DNA of 64,000 bases, taken from NCBI GenBank assembly GCA_012656075.1, contig JAAKBF010000208.1:1-64000 (forward strand), written 5' to 3'. A program made the translations under genes and the position numbers. Under the pieces are notes generated by a model. The model ran no database searches. It was not told the DNA's origin and saw nothing but the letters and a program-made list of their open reading frames with translations. Each line of letters begins with the position of its first letter. Positions within the stretch are counted from its first letter, which is position 1. Positions 1 to 10,755 of this stretch are shown here, piece after piece. The stretch comes from Phytophthora hibernalis. Its lineage: Eukaryota > Oomycota > Peronosporomycetes > Peronosporales > Peronosporaceae.

Positions 1-38
1 CCTAGTGTATGGTCACCAAAAACTGGATTTACAGCACA
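1..38 (-). repeat. Partial LTR of the left gypsy element
   Basis: These bases align with the end of the LTR at 9703-9742 (shared GGTCACCAAAA and CTGGATTT blocks, ending in CACA). The rest of this LTR lies outside the window. The adjacent minus-strand sequence (CGGGGCAG at about 39-48) could be the polypurine tract, but it is short. Confidence 0.75.
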
Positions 39-1218
39 ACTGCCCCGTGCGTGATACGAGCCAGGCTGGTGAGGTGTCTCGGCCATCACTCCGCTCTCCA
101 ACTTTCCATTAGTCGAAAATTTCGTCGAGTCAAGTACTGTCACCTTTAAGAAGCCCGTAGAGGACGCCACTGCTTCCTTCGCTGACCAGGTACGCTTCCG
201 CGTTTGGCATGCTTCTTGTTCTCACCAATGGTCATCTAACCCGCTGTGTGTGCGCTTGCAGCTTCCGGTGCGCCGTTACAGCTGCCGCCTCGTCGAGTCG
301 TTTCTTCTCAGCGAGCTTATTGTTCTTCAAGTGTCGTCGTCTTCTTCGGGTACTGTTGTAGAGGCGTCGTTCACGCGTCGTCGAACCTCCGGCCAAGTTT
401 CCCCGCCCAAAGACACCGATCGGCTCGCCAATGGATTCTCATAATCCCGTCGACTTGACGGACTCGCTGGGCTCGCCGGAATCTTCCGTTGCTCGAACCA
501 GTCAAGCTCCGGCTCCCGCCTCTGAGACCGTGCAGGTTATCAGCAGGGTGACACTTCGGCTCGGTCTGGTCACTGGGATCTTCAGTGAAAATTCCTGGTA
601 CTGATCCCGGCGAGTCGGCGCCTCCTGTTGTGACGAGGATGCACAGCCTCCGGTCAATCGTATCGGGCTTTTACATTTCGAGCTAATTTTCGACGAAGTC
701 TAAGTGGTCGTTTCGCTGAGACTCCCAGTTCGTCCAGTTGCAGTTTTGATGAGTCTTGGTAGTTATTTCTCTTTCTTCATAGTCCGTACTCATCCATTTC
801 GTAATATCCAAAATATGTGTTGACGCAGTAGCTTTCGCTCACTCGACCTGCCTGCTTGTCTTCACAGGTCAGTGGTATTTGTCATATGCAAAAGCTTTTA
901 ACACTCGTTCGCAATTTGCACCATTTGAAGATGGTTTTCACTTTTCTTTTGTCGAAGGTAGTCGAAGAAGACCCTTCTTCAGGCCTGGTTTGACACGCTC
1001 CATGAACAGCCAGACTTGGTCTCCAATCTTGAACAGAGACTGTTTTGCTCGGCGAGTCCGTCGCTATTGTTTGCTTCAGCTGTCTCCTCGCTCGTCGAGT
1101 CATTCGGTATGACTTTCTGCTCGCTCCGACTCAGCGAGTCGTTGTGTTCCTTTGCTCGCCGGGCCTTTTCTTTCAGCTGGTACTCATAGGCTAGCTTGAG
1201 CGCTATTTCCGTTGTCGG
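39..1218 (-). other. 3' non-coding part of the left gypsy element
   Basis: This lies downstream of integrase in element orientation and before the 3' LTR. I see no domain in it, only short frames. It carries many copies of the GACTCRRCGA-like word described in the findings. Confidence 0.6.
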
Positions 1219-2156
1219 TTAGCTCCTCGACGCCATTTTGTGGCTTTCGCTGAGGTGGTTTGTTTCGCTGAGTCTTTCGAGACTCGGCGAATGGAGGATG
1301 CCATAATGTTGAGCGTCCCAACCGTGCACTAAGTAAAATGGCGTTTCTCGCCGAGTCGAATCCCTCGAATTATTGATTGCGTAGACCAGTTTCTCAGCGA
1401 TGTCGTCCCAGTCAGCTTGAAGCGGGTCTTCCACGTAGACACGCACCGTTTGTATCATGGTCTTCACACTGCGTTCCTGCTGTCCGTTCGCTTGTGGTCG
1501 GTAGCTCAGTGTAGCTCGAGACCTCGACTGCATCATCTCCGAGAAAGTCTGAAAGACTTCGCTCATAAATCTTGGGTCTCGGTCGTGTCGGATGAGCGAT
1601 GGTGCGCCAAATCGACGGAATATGCACTCTTCGAATGCTTTAGCCTTCGAGTGCCCCAGTATCGCTCATCGCCTTAGCGATGACAAACCCGGTGAAGTGA
1701 TCTTGGAATAGCAGGAGAGCCGTGTTTCCTCGCTGAGTGGTATAACGAAGTCCATCGACACAATCTGGAAAGGTCGATCGAGACGACGTTACCTGGCGAA
1801 TATCCGCGAAGTTGAGGCTTGCTCTTACTGGTGTTGCAATCTTCACAGGCTTGCACATGCTTGACCACGTCGGCATACAGACCGATCCAATAGTAATCGG
1901 CCTTCACCCGGTGATAAGTCCTAACGATGCCTTGATGTCCTCCTTCAATGGAGTTATGGCAATTCGCCAAGATTTCGTCGATGAGTGTAGTTGGCACTAC
2001 CATTCTTAGCTTCGTGTCGTGCTCGTCGGGTCTACCTCGCTCTCTGCGACGGCTCATGTAATACAGTAGGCCGTCCTCGCTGAGTACAAAATTATCGGCT
2101 ACTTTGCCGGCGTCGCCGGCTCTTCGCCGAGTGAGCTCATCGAATTCACCTCGCAA
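1219..2156 (-). pseudogene. Integrase region of the left gypsy element (broken)
   Basis: Reading on the minus strand, the H2C2 zinc-binding module is clear at about 2010-1885 (CHNSIEGGH, then YYWIGLYADV and CEDCN). The core follows at about 1790-1680 with LLLFQDHFTGFV. The carboxy half of the core at 1566-1300 holds RPQANGQQERSVKTM, which contains the catalytic glutamate, and ETPFYLVHGWD. These pieces lie in three different frames, so the enzyme cannot be made as the sequence stands. In the family it joins the cDNA to host DNA. No chromodomain is recognisable downstream. Confidence 0.85.
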
Positions 2157-2579
2157 ATATTTCTTCAGGTCAGACCATCGACATTCTTCGCGCCGTTGAT
2201 ATCCGGCCTCGTCGCTCAGCTTGGACCACTAGAGGGTTGACGTCTTCAGCACTTGGCAGTTCCTGACGTTCTGAGCAAGCTCTGCCCTGCTCTACTACTC
2301 GTTGAGCTTCTAGGGGTGGTACTCCATTTCGAACTCGTCGACTGGACTATCATTGTCGGATAGACTCGGCGAATCGGACTCTACTGGCACGTCGGGTGCC
2401 GGTTCGCTCGCTGGGTCTTGTTCTTCGTCTTCGGCGAATCGAACTCGGCGAACTGGTTGAGTTTGACTTCGAGTAATCGCTGAGACTTTAGGAGGGCCTT
2501 CTTCTGCTTCCTTCGTCAAGTTTCCCGACGTACAGCTTTTCCTGTATCCGGTTCAACGTCTTTAGCTCAGCTTTGCGGT

Positions 2580-2990
2580 CACCGCTAAGAACGACACGCC
2601 CAGCTTTCGCTTCTAGAGCTTCCGTGGCTAACGTATCCGCTGCTGAGTTGTAGCATCGGACTACATGGAGGTAACGTACTGAGTTGAGGCGATCGATGAG
2701 TTCCTTATGGCGCGCCAACTGAATTTGCAACGTCTCCTTCCTGCATGCGATCACCCCCATGGATTGCTGGATTGCGAGCCTGGAATCGCCGACTATAATA
2801 AGGTCGGTGATGCCCCGGTCAAGGGCCGCGATGACTCATTCCGGAGTACTCGGCGATATTGACCGTGGTTTCAAGAGGTGAGCACTCGCAGCGATCACAA
2901 TGTCCCACATCGGCAACCGCCACAAGATCCACGAGCAACTACCATAGCCGCCATACTTCTCCGTCTTTGCCGACGCGTCGAATGACAGGA
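2580..2990 (-). pseudogene. Second, archaeal-type RNase H domain of the left gypsy element
   Basis: Minus-strand translation shows four acidic blocks in the order of an RNase HI fold: LSFDASAKTEKYGGYGS, TTVNIAEYSGM, IIVGDSRLAIQQSMGVI and CYNSAADTLATEALE. These supply the D-E-D-D catalytic set. The domain lies between the ordinary gypsy RNase H and integrase, so the polyprotein carried two RNase H domains. Elements with such an additional archaeal-type RNase H are known from plants (Tat/Ogre) and oomycetes. One frame shift lies near 2850. Function is inferred from the family: removal of RNA from the RNA-DNA hybrid. Confidence 0.85.
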
Positions 2991-3239
2991 CGTATCCTCA
3001 AAGTCGTGTGGTACGTGCGCATATAGCAATTCTGGGTCCAGGCGGACACTCGCCGAGTTCTTAGATGGTGGTGCAATGTGTGCTAACGACTCGTCGAGTC
3101 CAATGTGTGGAGTGATAGAGGCTTGCAACAGCTGAGCGAATTCGATATCCCGCTCTCGCACCCGTTTAATTTTCAAGTGGTAAGGTGAGAGCAGGACGGC
3201 GAAGCTCACTGGTCGCCGTACAATGTCTTCGACGAGAAC

Positions 3240-3610
3240 ACCCATTCTAAGGTGGAGAACCGGGTGTAGACATGGATTGTCTTGCCCGCCACCAGCGTAT
3301 AGCATATCTTCAGCAATTGAAGCAACGCAAGCACCTCGCTCAGCTGGGTGGTAGTTGACTTCTCTCTCTTTCAGCACTCGGCCACAGAAGCGGACTGGGT
3401 GCAGTTTCCCATCATGCATCTGCATCAGGGTGCTACTCAACGCCCAGTCATTGGCAAAGACCATGACATGGACGTCTTTCGCTGAGTCGAAGTGCCTTAG
3501 AATAGGCGCTTCTGTCACCTTCCGCGTTAGCTCAGCGAATGAAGCTCTGGCGGTCGATAAGTCGCTTCCACTGCCGAAGTCATCTTCCTTGAGCTGATAA
3601 AGCACTGCTC
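3240..3610 (-). pseudogene. Gypsy-type RNase H domain of the left element
   Basis: The minus-strand frame reads LYQLKEDDF, then LRHFDSAKDVHVMVFAND, GKLHPVRFCGR and EREVNYHPAE. This is the connection/RNase H segment that follows RT in Ty3/gypsy polymerases. A related fragment with the same LYQLK-DDF start occurs at 35.9 kb on the plus strand, so the family is present more than once in the region. Confidence 0.85.
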
Positions 3611-3759
3611 CATACAACGCCATGTTTGGATGAACCGGCTGTAGTAATTGAGTGCGCCAAGGAATGCCTGCATCCCTTTTTCGATGACGGGAATGGAAGC
3701 TCAGCGATCGCAGCCAGCTTCTTGGGATCCGCGGCAATTCCGTCGGCCGTCACTTTGTG

Positions 3760-4560
3760 AGACAAGAAGTCGACCATCGGCTGGACAAAAATACTCTTGA
3801 TGAAACTCACACTGATTCTGCACTCGGCGAATCGGTTCAGCAACCGGTCGAGCGTGTTGAGGCACTCGTCGAAGGTTGCACCTCCAAAGCAAATATTGTC
3901 GACAAACGACCGTCGACCAAAGACCGGAATTAACTGTGACTCGTCCGGTTCACCCGTACTGAACATGTCGTTCTCAGGGCTGTTGATGAGCTCTTGCAGC
4001 GGGTCAGACTCATCGAGAGATCGGTAGTCGGCTTCAAATTTGGTGCTTAACTCATCGAATCGGCCCCTTGCGTTAGCCGGGATGGTCCTTTCTTTCGCTG
4101 AGCAATTGCTGCAGTCTCAGCGAGCCGCATCTTCTCGGCGAATGTAGCCCAGCCACCACTCGGTTGCACGTAACCCCAGAGAGCATTGTCGATGAGTCGC
4201 TGGTAGATCATGGGCGCATTTTAAGCCCAAACGGCGTGCGCAACCACTTGAAGTGGAGAGCACACACAAAAGCTGAAATTTCGCGAGCTCGTCGAGTCAT
4301 CATTACGGCCCAGAATCCACTAGCAGCGTCGAGGGAACAGAACCATAAGTAGCTCTCGAGTTCCGTCAGCAGATCGTCGACCAGCGGCATTGCGTATTCC
4401 ATGCTGACTGTAATTGCGTTCACCAGCTTATAGTCGATGCAAAGCCTAATGTCGACACCATTCTTCTTCATGACAATCACAATTGACAAGGCCCAAGGGC
4501 TCTTCCAAAATGACACGAGCCCTGCTTGAAGCAGATCTTTCAAAAGCTCATAAGTTTGCT
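3760..4560 (-). pseudogene. Reverse transcriptase of the left gypsy element, active site altered
   Basis: Minus-strand blocks include SPWALSIVIVMKKNG, IRLCIDYKLVNAIT, WFCSLDAASGFWAV and RTPFGLKM, followed at 3966-3880 by the catalytic loop. The loop reads FVDN instead of the expected F/YxDD, because the second aspartate codon is now AAT (complement of 3895-3897). The family copies element RNA into DNA and needs both aspartates, so this copy should be dead even where its frame is open. Frame changes separate the blocks. Confidence 0.88.
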
Positions 4561-4599
4561 CAAGTTCTTCAGTGGTACTCGCCGAGCTCTTTGCTTGAT

Positions 4600-5720
4600 G
4601 GGTTCGTGCCCTTAGACGTCGATATCGCAGACCACACCGTATGCCGGTGGTGGAAGCGCATTTCCGCTCGAGATCATGATATTTTCATGCCGTTTCAAGG
4701 TTTCGACGAGCTTCTTTTGCTGTCGAGCATCGTGCGCTGGAGATATAACGTTGTCGCTTTCGTGGTCTAGCAGTTGATAACGGTTCCGTCAGGTCAGACA
4801 AAAAGGCGAGCTCATGAGCGTAATCTGTTAGACTCTCATCGCTCGACGAGTATTTAAACTCGGCGAGTTCTGACCCGTCTTCGAGAACGACGTCAGCCAT
4901 CGAGAGGCGCATCTCGAGTTCTTCAGCGGCCGCGAGGAACCGCAACCGAAGGTCTTCGGTTGGGTCTGGGCTCAATGAAGTATCTGACGCCTCCAATTCT
5001 CCAGATTCGACGAGTCCTAGCTTCCGTAGCCTAGAGTATGTTGGTCTGGCTGTCGTTCGCCACGGTTCCACTGGTCACCCCTGTCCATTTTGGTAGAGCA
5101 TCTTTTCTGATGCACTTTGCTGTGGACAGCGGCTATCGCCGGGTCTTGCTGGTCCAATGGCGGCTGCTGTCAGTCACTTCCTTCCTTTCCGCTGTGTCGA
5201 TTAGAGAATCGTCAGTTTGCTTCGCCGAGATGGTCGATTCGTCAGGTTTCGACGAGTCCCCCTCAATGGCATCAGTCTGAGGTGTTTCTCCGCTCGCTGA
5301 GTTAGATACACCTGTCGAATCTTCGTCAAGCTCGTCGACTTCTAGCGATTCACGAGTGTCGTTCTCATCTGGTTGGACGGGGCTTGGTTTTATAGCCGTC
5401 GGCGTCGTGTACCGTGGCCTTTCGACAGCGGGAGGCTGTCGGCTAAGCCATTCCATATATAGCCGTTGTTCTTTCCTTAGGAGTCGGTTGTCGAGATCGC
5501 CCTCGTAGACAAGCACTTGCCAGTCGCGATATTTCGCTGAGTTCACCCGCACATAACCATCATCCGAGGCAGTACTCCGTGGGGCATCCATAGAACCACC
5601 GGAAAGTGGGCTGGACACCACGTCAGTCTCGCGGTGATGTTTGTCAGCAACACCCGCACGGCTCGTCCCGCAGCGTTGTGCTCGACTGATGGTATCACCC
5701 CTTGCAGTTGGCGAACCCAC
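4600..5720 (-). pseudogene. Protease-RT linker of the left gypsy element
   Basis: Two long minus-strand frames (5720-5133 and 5071-4685) encode an acidic, serine/threonine-rich stretch without a recognisable fold. Visible pieces include YRDWQVLVYEGDL and RKEQRLYMEWLSRQPPAVER. Position between the protease and RT makes them part of the pol polyprotein. Confidence 0.55.
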
Positions 5721-5899
5721 AGCTCATGCATCGATTCGCTGGGGTGTCTCCGTCTCAGCGAACTGAGCGATTTCTCTTCCCATAATATCCAATGTCTCCC
5801 GTGCGCCTCCGATCACTTCACGGCCGTAATCTGTGTCGTCTACATATCTCGATGACTTGATTAGTGGCACCACGACCTCATCGGGCAGTTTTGCCATTG

Positions 5900-6190
5900 A
5901 ATTGTACAAGTCCATCCTGATACCGGCTGGTATCATGAAGTCGGTACCCAAGATCAGGTCGAATCCACCATGATGAGGCATGATCCACACCTCGAATTCG
6001 TAAACCACTTCTCACCCCAGCGTAACCTTAGCGATTGCGCGAGAGGTGGTCGCCACCTTTGACTTGGTGATTCCTTGGACATCGATCTTCATGTCGTTGT
6101 TGGTGAGTCGTTTCAGTCGCAACTTCCTAGCGAATGCTTCAGTCACAGCCGACACGTTTGCTCCGGTATCCAACAAGATTTTTGTCCGTT
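5900..6190 (-). pseudogene. Aspartic protease of the left gypsy element
   Basis: On the minus strand the active-site block KILLDTGANVSAVTEA lies at about 6185-6135. The flap/C-terminal block DLILGTDFMIPAGIRMDL lies at about 5960-5907. This is the retropepsin arrangement (DTGA followed by ILG-D). A frame change separates the two blocks. The family cleaves the gag-pol polyprotein. Confidence 0.85.
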
Positions 6191-6555
6191 AATCATTCAC
6201 AGCTCCCATCACTAGAGCTCGCATTCTCACTCGGCGATCGAATTTCCTCGATGACCACCATCCCAGTCGCTCGCCAGGGAGCAACTTCCATCTCTTCGCT
6301 TGACCTATCGAGATCATCGGTCGCTGAGTTCCGTCCATACTTCCAATCGCTCGGTCTTCGTCTTTGTTCGACTCGACGAGCCCACTATTCTCGTCCACAC
6401 CCGCTAGCCCGCTCTCTTTATCACTCTCATTCTTACTCCACTCGTCGGGCCGTTCCGCTTCCCCAACAAAGCAAACACGTAGTTTGCTTCGACTGCTGGT
6501 TCTGCTGACTGTGGCAGCCCGTTGTTGTCCAACCCAGTCATGGTTGGCGAGCCCA

Positions 6556-8781
6556 CTAGTTAAAATGGATCGACGAGTAGATGTCCTGAAGATCGTCTGG
6601 GACAATGGACTTGTCGACTGACGTCTTAACGAACTTGGCGAGTTTCACGAATGCACGGAAGAGTTCACACTGGCCTACTTCGTGCACTTGTTTGCAGAAC
6701 TTGCAGCGTCGGCGACAAAGTGTGCATTGTGGCCTGCTGCTCCCCAGGCTCCACACGGACCGTATGTCTTCCGCTCTCGAGACCCGTCTCGGCGTTTAGC
6801 TTGTACTTTGGGATTCGACGATTTCTGCTGATATCGGTTGAGTCTCCAGTCGTATTACCGGCGTCGATGTAGTCCGAGTCTTGGCTGAGAACTTCGCTTG
6901 CGTCACTTTCTTCATTCGACGAGTCATAGAGGTCGGTGTTTACCGTAGCTCGTCGAGTGTCGAGTGCTCCCCACAGGTCGTCGATAGACGCGTCCTAGCG
7001 TAACTCGGCGATTTTGCTCTCCCTTCTTCTCAGTCCGTTTGGCGTCCTTACTGCGGCTTGTGCTCAGACGATCGCGTTGTTTCTTGCGCTTTGCACCGAG
7101 TAAGCGCTGGTTGATCACCTTCTCGACCTTCGTAATATCGCTGAGTCGTTGTTGGTACAGCAGATCCATGATGTCGTCGTCTCCGCAATTAAGCAGGAAA
7201 TGTTCGACGTGGTCGGCGGCGTCAGCTCCACCCTTCTCGTACTGGATGTGGGCGGTTCGCGCGTAGCCATTCAGTCACAGCAAGAAGTCGCAGACATGTT
7301 CATTCTCCCTGCGTCTTGCTGAGTAGTAGCGGGATCTCGCCGACTGGTCGAATTGCGAACAGTAATAGTCCAGGAAAGCCTCGCTGAGAAGATTCCACTT
7401 TCGCTGAGTCTTCTTGGGAAGCTGTCGGAACCACCCCTTAGCTGCCTTGCCGAGACTCAGCGAAAATGGTTCACACCACTCATCTTGCCGCTTAAACGTC
7501 CCCTTCATCTCGTAGATGAAGCGTTTGATCCATTGTAACGCATCTTCCGACCGGTAGCGCTTCCCGTCAAAGGTCGTGATTTTCTCAAGCGGCGCATGCG
7601 TCCTGATTTCCAAAACTTGTCCTCGGTCGCTTTCAGCCCCATCGAAGCTGAGCTGCCGGATGTGGTCATGTGGCGACTCATCGACATGGCGGTGTCCAGG
7701 GTAATCGTCTTCGTCGCTGAGTTGATCATCCACCCCAGGGGCTGCAAGTGCTGCGGCGTCGAACGGATCAAGCGACGGAGCTCGGCAGCTTCTTCAGCAG
7801 TGATGAAATCTGCCATCGGGCGTCGAGCTGGCGGATCGCTGACCTTCTTCGGAGTTTGCATGTGCGAGTCAGCGAAATACGGTGTTCCCTCAGTGCTCCG
7901 GAATACGCCACGCTTCGTCTTGGGTGTCTTCGGCGACGGAACCTTTCACTCGGCTCGGGGAAGACGTACGGCTCAGTGACGAACGGTTGTAGTGGAGCAG
8001 ATTTGGTCTCGTCGAGTTCTTCAGCTCGGCGAGCCTTGAGCAATTGCCCCTTTGGTCCACCTTGCATCCCGAACAAGTCTTTCAACTTGCGCTTCCATCT
8101 TATCAGCTCGACGCCAACCGCCGTGCACACTCCAAGATGTCAGCGCCAGTTTCGAAGGCTTATGGCTGCACCGGTATCCTATCGCTCGGAGTAATATCAC
8201 CGTGTCCTCGACGAGTTGGTCCATCGTTTGGCAATGGATGGGCTGACTCAGTTCCTCGCTGAGTTGAGCCCACTTCGCTTGACACATGTACATCGGAGCG
8301 AACATGTTGATCCACCGACTGTTGGTCTTCACTTCTTCGACGAGTCGGGCCAGGACTCGGTTTTCCTTCGGTGTTTCGACATTCTTTGTCGCCTTGGGAA
8401 TAAGCGGCGGTCGGTACCCGGAGCCACGTCTTGTTCGTCGTCATCGTCACCGCCGAGTTCCGCTGCAAGGTTCCGCTCGACTGGGCGAGGAGCTCCCATG
8501 CGGGTCACCTGCAGCGACAACTCGTCGACTTCTTCACGGAGATCGACGACTCTCTTCACGTCGTCATACTCCGTCCCTTCATCACCACCTTTCTCTTCTT
8601 CTTCATCTTCCTCCTCGCTTCCATCATCTTCGTTATCGTCGAAATCGTCAAACTGGACGTAGCGCGTCACCTCCGCGTCCGCGGCGGTAATGCTGGCTCT
8701 CGCCGAGTTCGACTCATCGAGCGGCGATCCTCCGACCGTCGCCAGGCTTACGTCGCTCAAATTTGGCGATCCCTTGACCAT
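6556..8781 (-). pseudogene. gag region of the left gypsy element
   Basis: A minus-strand ATG at 8781 lies 65 bases downstream of the primer binding site and opens a 150-residue acidic N-terminus with a long D/E run. The capsid-like gag domain is at 7733-7275 (FIYEMKGTFKRQDEWCEPF, GWFRQLPKKTQRKWNLL). A basic segment follows at 7169-6924. A zinc-knuckle-like C-x2-C-x3-H-x4-C lies at about 6705-6667. The pieces are split over frames. In the family gag forms the particle that packages element RNA. Confidence 0.8.
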
Positions 8782-8845
8782 CTTCTCTCATTTGTTGCTC
8801 TTAACTTGGTTGTACTTGGTATCTGCGAAAACAAAGCACACCTCT

Positions 8846-8866
8846 GAATCCCGGGTCGCGGCACCA
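8846..8866 (-). other. Primer binding site of the left gypsy element
   Basis: On the minus strand the sequence starting TGGTGCCGCGACCCGGGATT follows the LTR after two bases. TGG followed by an acceptor-stem-like and T-arm-like stretch is the complement of a tRNA 3' end. I did not assign the tRNA. Confidence 0.8.
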
Positions 8867-9616
8867 GTTGTGGTGTTGTGATTCACAGAAAACATCGTTA
8901 GTTTGGCTTCCACGCAACAGCACAACAATTCGCCGAGTCAGGTCGGCGATGTTGGGCTTACGCAGGGTTCCTGTCGGTTCCTTTGCGGTTCGCCCAGCCA
9001 GGGTTCAGTTGAGTGTTGTTCCCAACAAGTACCAAGCTCCAAACTCTCCGGAGACTCGCCTGAGCGGGGCAGTCTCCATGCAAAACCCTGTGCCCTCCAC
9101 CAAAGGATGGACGGCAGCGCGTTATCGCGTTTACAGGTCACCAGGCCCAGATTACGCCCAGCTAGGAGGTTACAGTGTCTTGGGTTGTGCAGACCCACCG
9201 GCTCGTCAAATCGACGAGACTTGTCTTCGCTTGGTAGCGAGAAGTGCCCACCCCGGGCCGACCTTGATCTCTTGGCGCTACCAGACGGCTCCCCTACAAG
9301 CTATGCCTCTCGGGAACGACGGCAGACATAATCCAGCCCACGCAGGGACTTACCGGAAAAGTGTACGCTGTTATTGGACTTAGAAGATTCTGCTCTCATT
9401 GTTATCTCTATGTCTTCGGAGAGTCCCTTCGGGCTCTTCCCTATGGTCTTCTATCGGTCCTATACAAATATCTAATGAACTGGAGTAGTTACAGATCTTC
9501 CTGCGACTATTCGCTCAGCTTCGACCCTTGGGTCGAAGCTGTTTACCTCTCGGCGACTCTTCGCCCAGATCATGATTTATCCCCTCAGTTGGTATGTCTT
9601 CCTTCGAGGCATATTC

Positions 9617-9692
9617 TCGCCAAGTCGAATTTCGCCGAGTCCAACTTTCGCTGAGTCGATTATCGCAAAGTCGATCCATCGCTGAGTCCAGC
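9617..9692. repeat. Five-unit tandem array inside the LTR
   Basis: The units start TCGCCAAGTC, TCGCCGAGTC, TCGCTGAGTC, TCGCAAAGTC and TCGCTGAGTC at 15-16 bp spacing. They are the same word that is scattered through the whole element. Confidence 0.85.
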
Positions 9693-9705
9693 TTAGGCAT
9701 CCCTA

Positions 9706-9738
9706 GTGTAGGGTCACCAAAACTGGATTTCCCTACAC
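9706..9738. repeat. 8-bp perfect inverted repeat near the LTR terminus
   Basis: GTGTAGGG at 9706-9713 pairs with CCCTACAC at 9731-9738 around a 17-base loop. The copy at the left window edge keeps the loop but not the stem. Confidence 0.8.
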
Positions 9739-9742
9739 CACA

Positions 9743-10290
9743 GAGGTATAGGTGGTTGGTGTGAGTAAACGAGATAAACTGATAAAGTTGGGTGCCATGA
9801 GCAGTTAAATGATACCGGTTCCTTAGAACTCCAAGTCAGCACAAAACCTGCTTTTTCTAACAAATTTAATTTAAAAAATAGTTTTTAATTGATTTTTAAA
9901 CAGCGGTAAACTTTATTTTTGAAAATGACGAAAGTACATGAAAACTTGGGTACTGAAGCTTAAACTAAAGATAACGGAGATGTTTTACCAGCTCTGGTAC
10001 AGTACATCTAACGATGCTTCATGTAGCTACATCTAATCCTGGTAGTGCAACGGGTACGCTGTACGGACAGCCCTATGGGATTAATTCGAAACTCGAAAAG
10101 TAGGTATCGATCCGATACAAAATTCAAGTGACCTGTCTTATAAATTGTATTGGGTCTTGGAACACACTTTGGTTCAATGGATAATAAGGTTATACAGGAA
10201 GGCTTACATGGTGTGTTACGTTTTTGAATTTCACGCGCCCGGGTTAGAATGTGGCGCGTTACGTTCGATAGATAAGAAGGGGGCGCGGTA
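9743..10290. other. Stretch without recognisable gene
   Basis: AT-rich flank after the LTR. Short open frames overlap on the minus strand but show no domain or start context I trust. Confidence 0.5.
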
Positions 10291-10623
10291 AATGACACAG
10301 CGACGCCGAGCTTGGGGTGGTAAATTATAGGTAAATATGACACAGCGACGGCAAAAGTGGCCAGTGCAACTAATGTAGGGTCAATGGGCAGATATAGGTA
10401 GCTCATTTCGGTCGTTGGCAGCGCTTCAACTGCAGCAGCACTTAACTCTTTTATAAGTTCAATTTGCGTGGCGACGACTACCGCTGCGTTGTGAAGCTGG
10501 GCGTCGGACACTTTCGATGGAAATGACACAGCGACGGCGAAACTGGCCGGCGCAATTTTGGGGGTGGTAAATTATAGGTGAATATGGCACAGCGACGGCA
10601 AAAGTGCCCGGCTCAATTATTGG
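10291..10623. repeat. Two direct copies of an 80-100 bp unit
   Basis: A block starting AATGACACAGCGACG and containing GGGGTGGTAAATTATAGGT and CACAGCGACGGCAAAAGTG occurs at 10291-10372 and again at 10522-10623. Each copy holds an internal repeat of CACAGCGACG. Nothing indicates coding function. Confidence 0.8.
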
Positions 10624-10704
10624 ATGTCGGTCGTTCAACGTTGGACTAGGCACTTCTGTCCTGTGGGAGGCGATCACGCCACGGTCCAACGAACTATGCG
10701 CGTG

Positions 10705-10755
10705 GCACACTAAGTCAGTATGCAGCATAATATGCTGCATACTGACTTAGTGTGC
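10705..10755. repeat. 51-bp near-perfect palindrome
   Basis: Arms of 25 bases (10705-10729 and 10731-10755) are exact reverse complements around one central base. The right arm contains the stop codon of the adjacent transposase relic (10747-10749). Confidence 0.95.

Larger units (their letters stand above)
1..9742 (-). mobile_element. Ty3/gypsy LTR retrotransposon (left LTR cut by window edge)
   Basis: Reading on the minus strand, the element runs from an LTR at 9742-8869 through a primer binding site, gag, protease, RT, two RNase H domains and integrase, to a second LTR of which only 38 bases are inside the window. The LTR ends are TGTGGTG/CACCACA inverted repeats. The order protease-RT-RNaseH-integrase is that of Ty3/gypsy, and the extra RNase H is typical of some oomycete lineages. 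Every open frame is interrupted by stops or shifts, so the copy looks inactive. The flank after the right LTR starts GAGGT; the matching target duplication would lie left of the window. Confidence 0.93.
8869..9742 (-). repeat. 5' LTR of the left gypsy element (874 bp)
   Basis: It is bounded by TGTGGTG at 8869 and CACCACA at 9742 and lies immediately beside the primer binding site. It includes a run of five 15-16 bp units at 9617-9692 and a short perfect hairpin at 9706-9738 close to its outer end. Confidence 0.85.
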
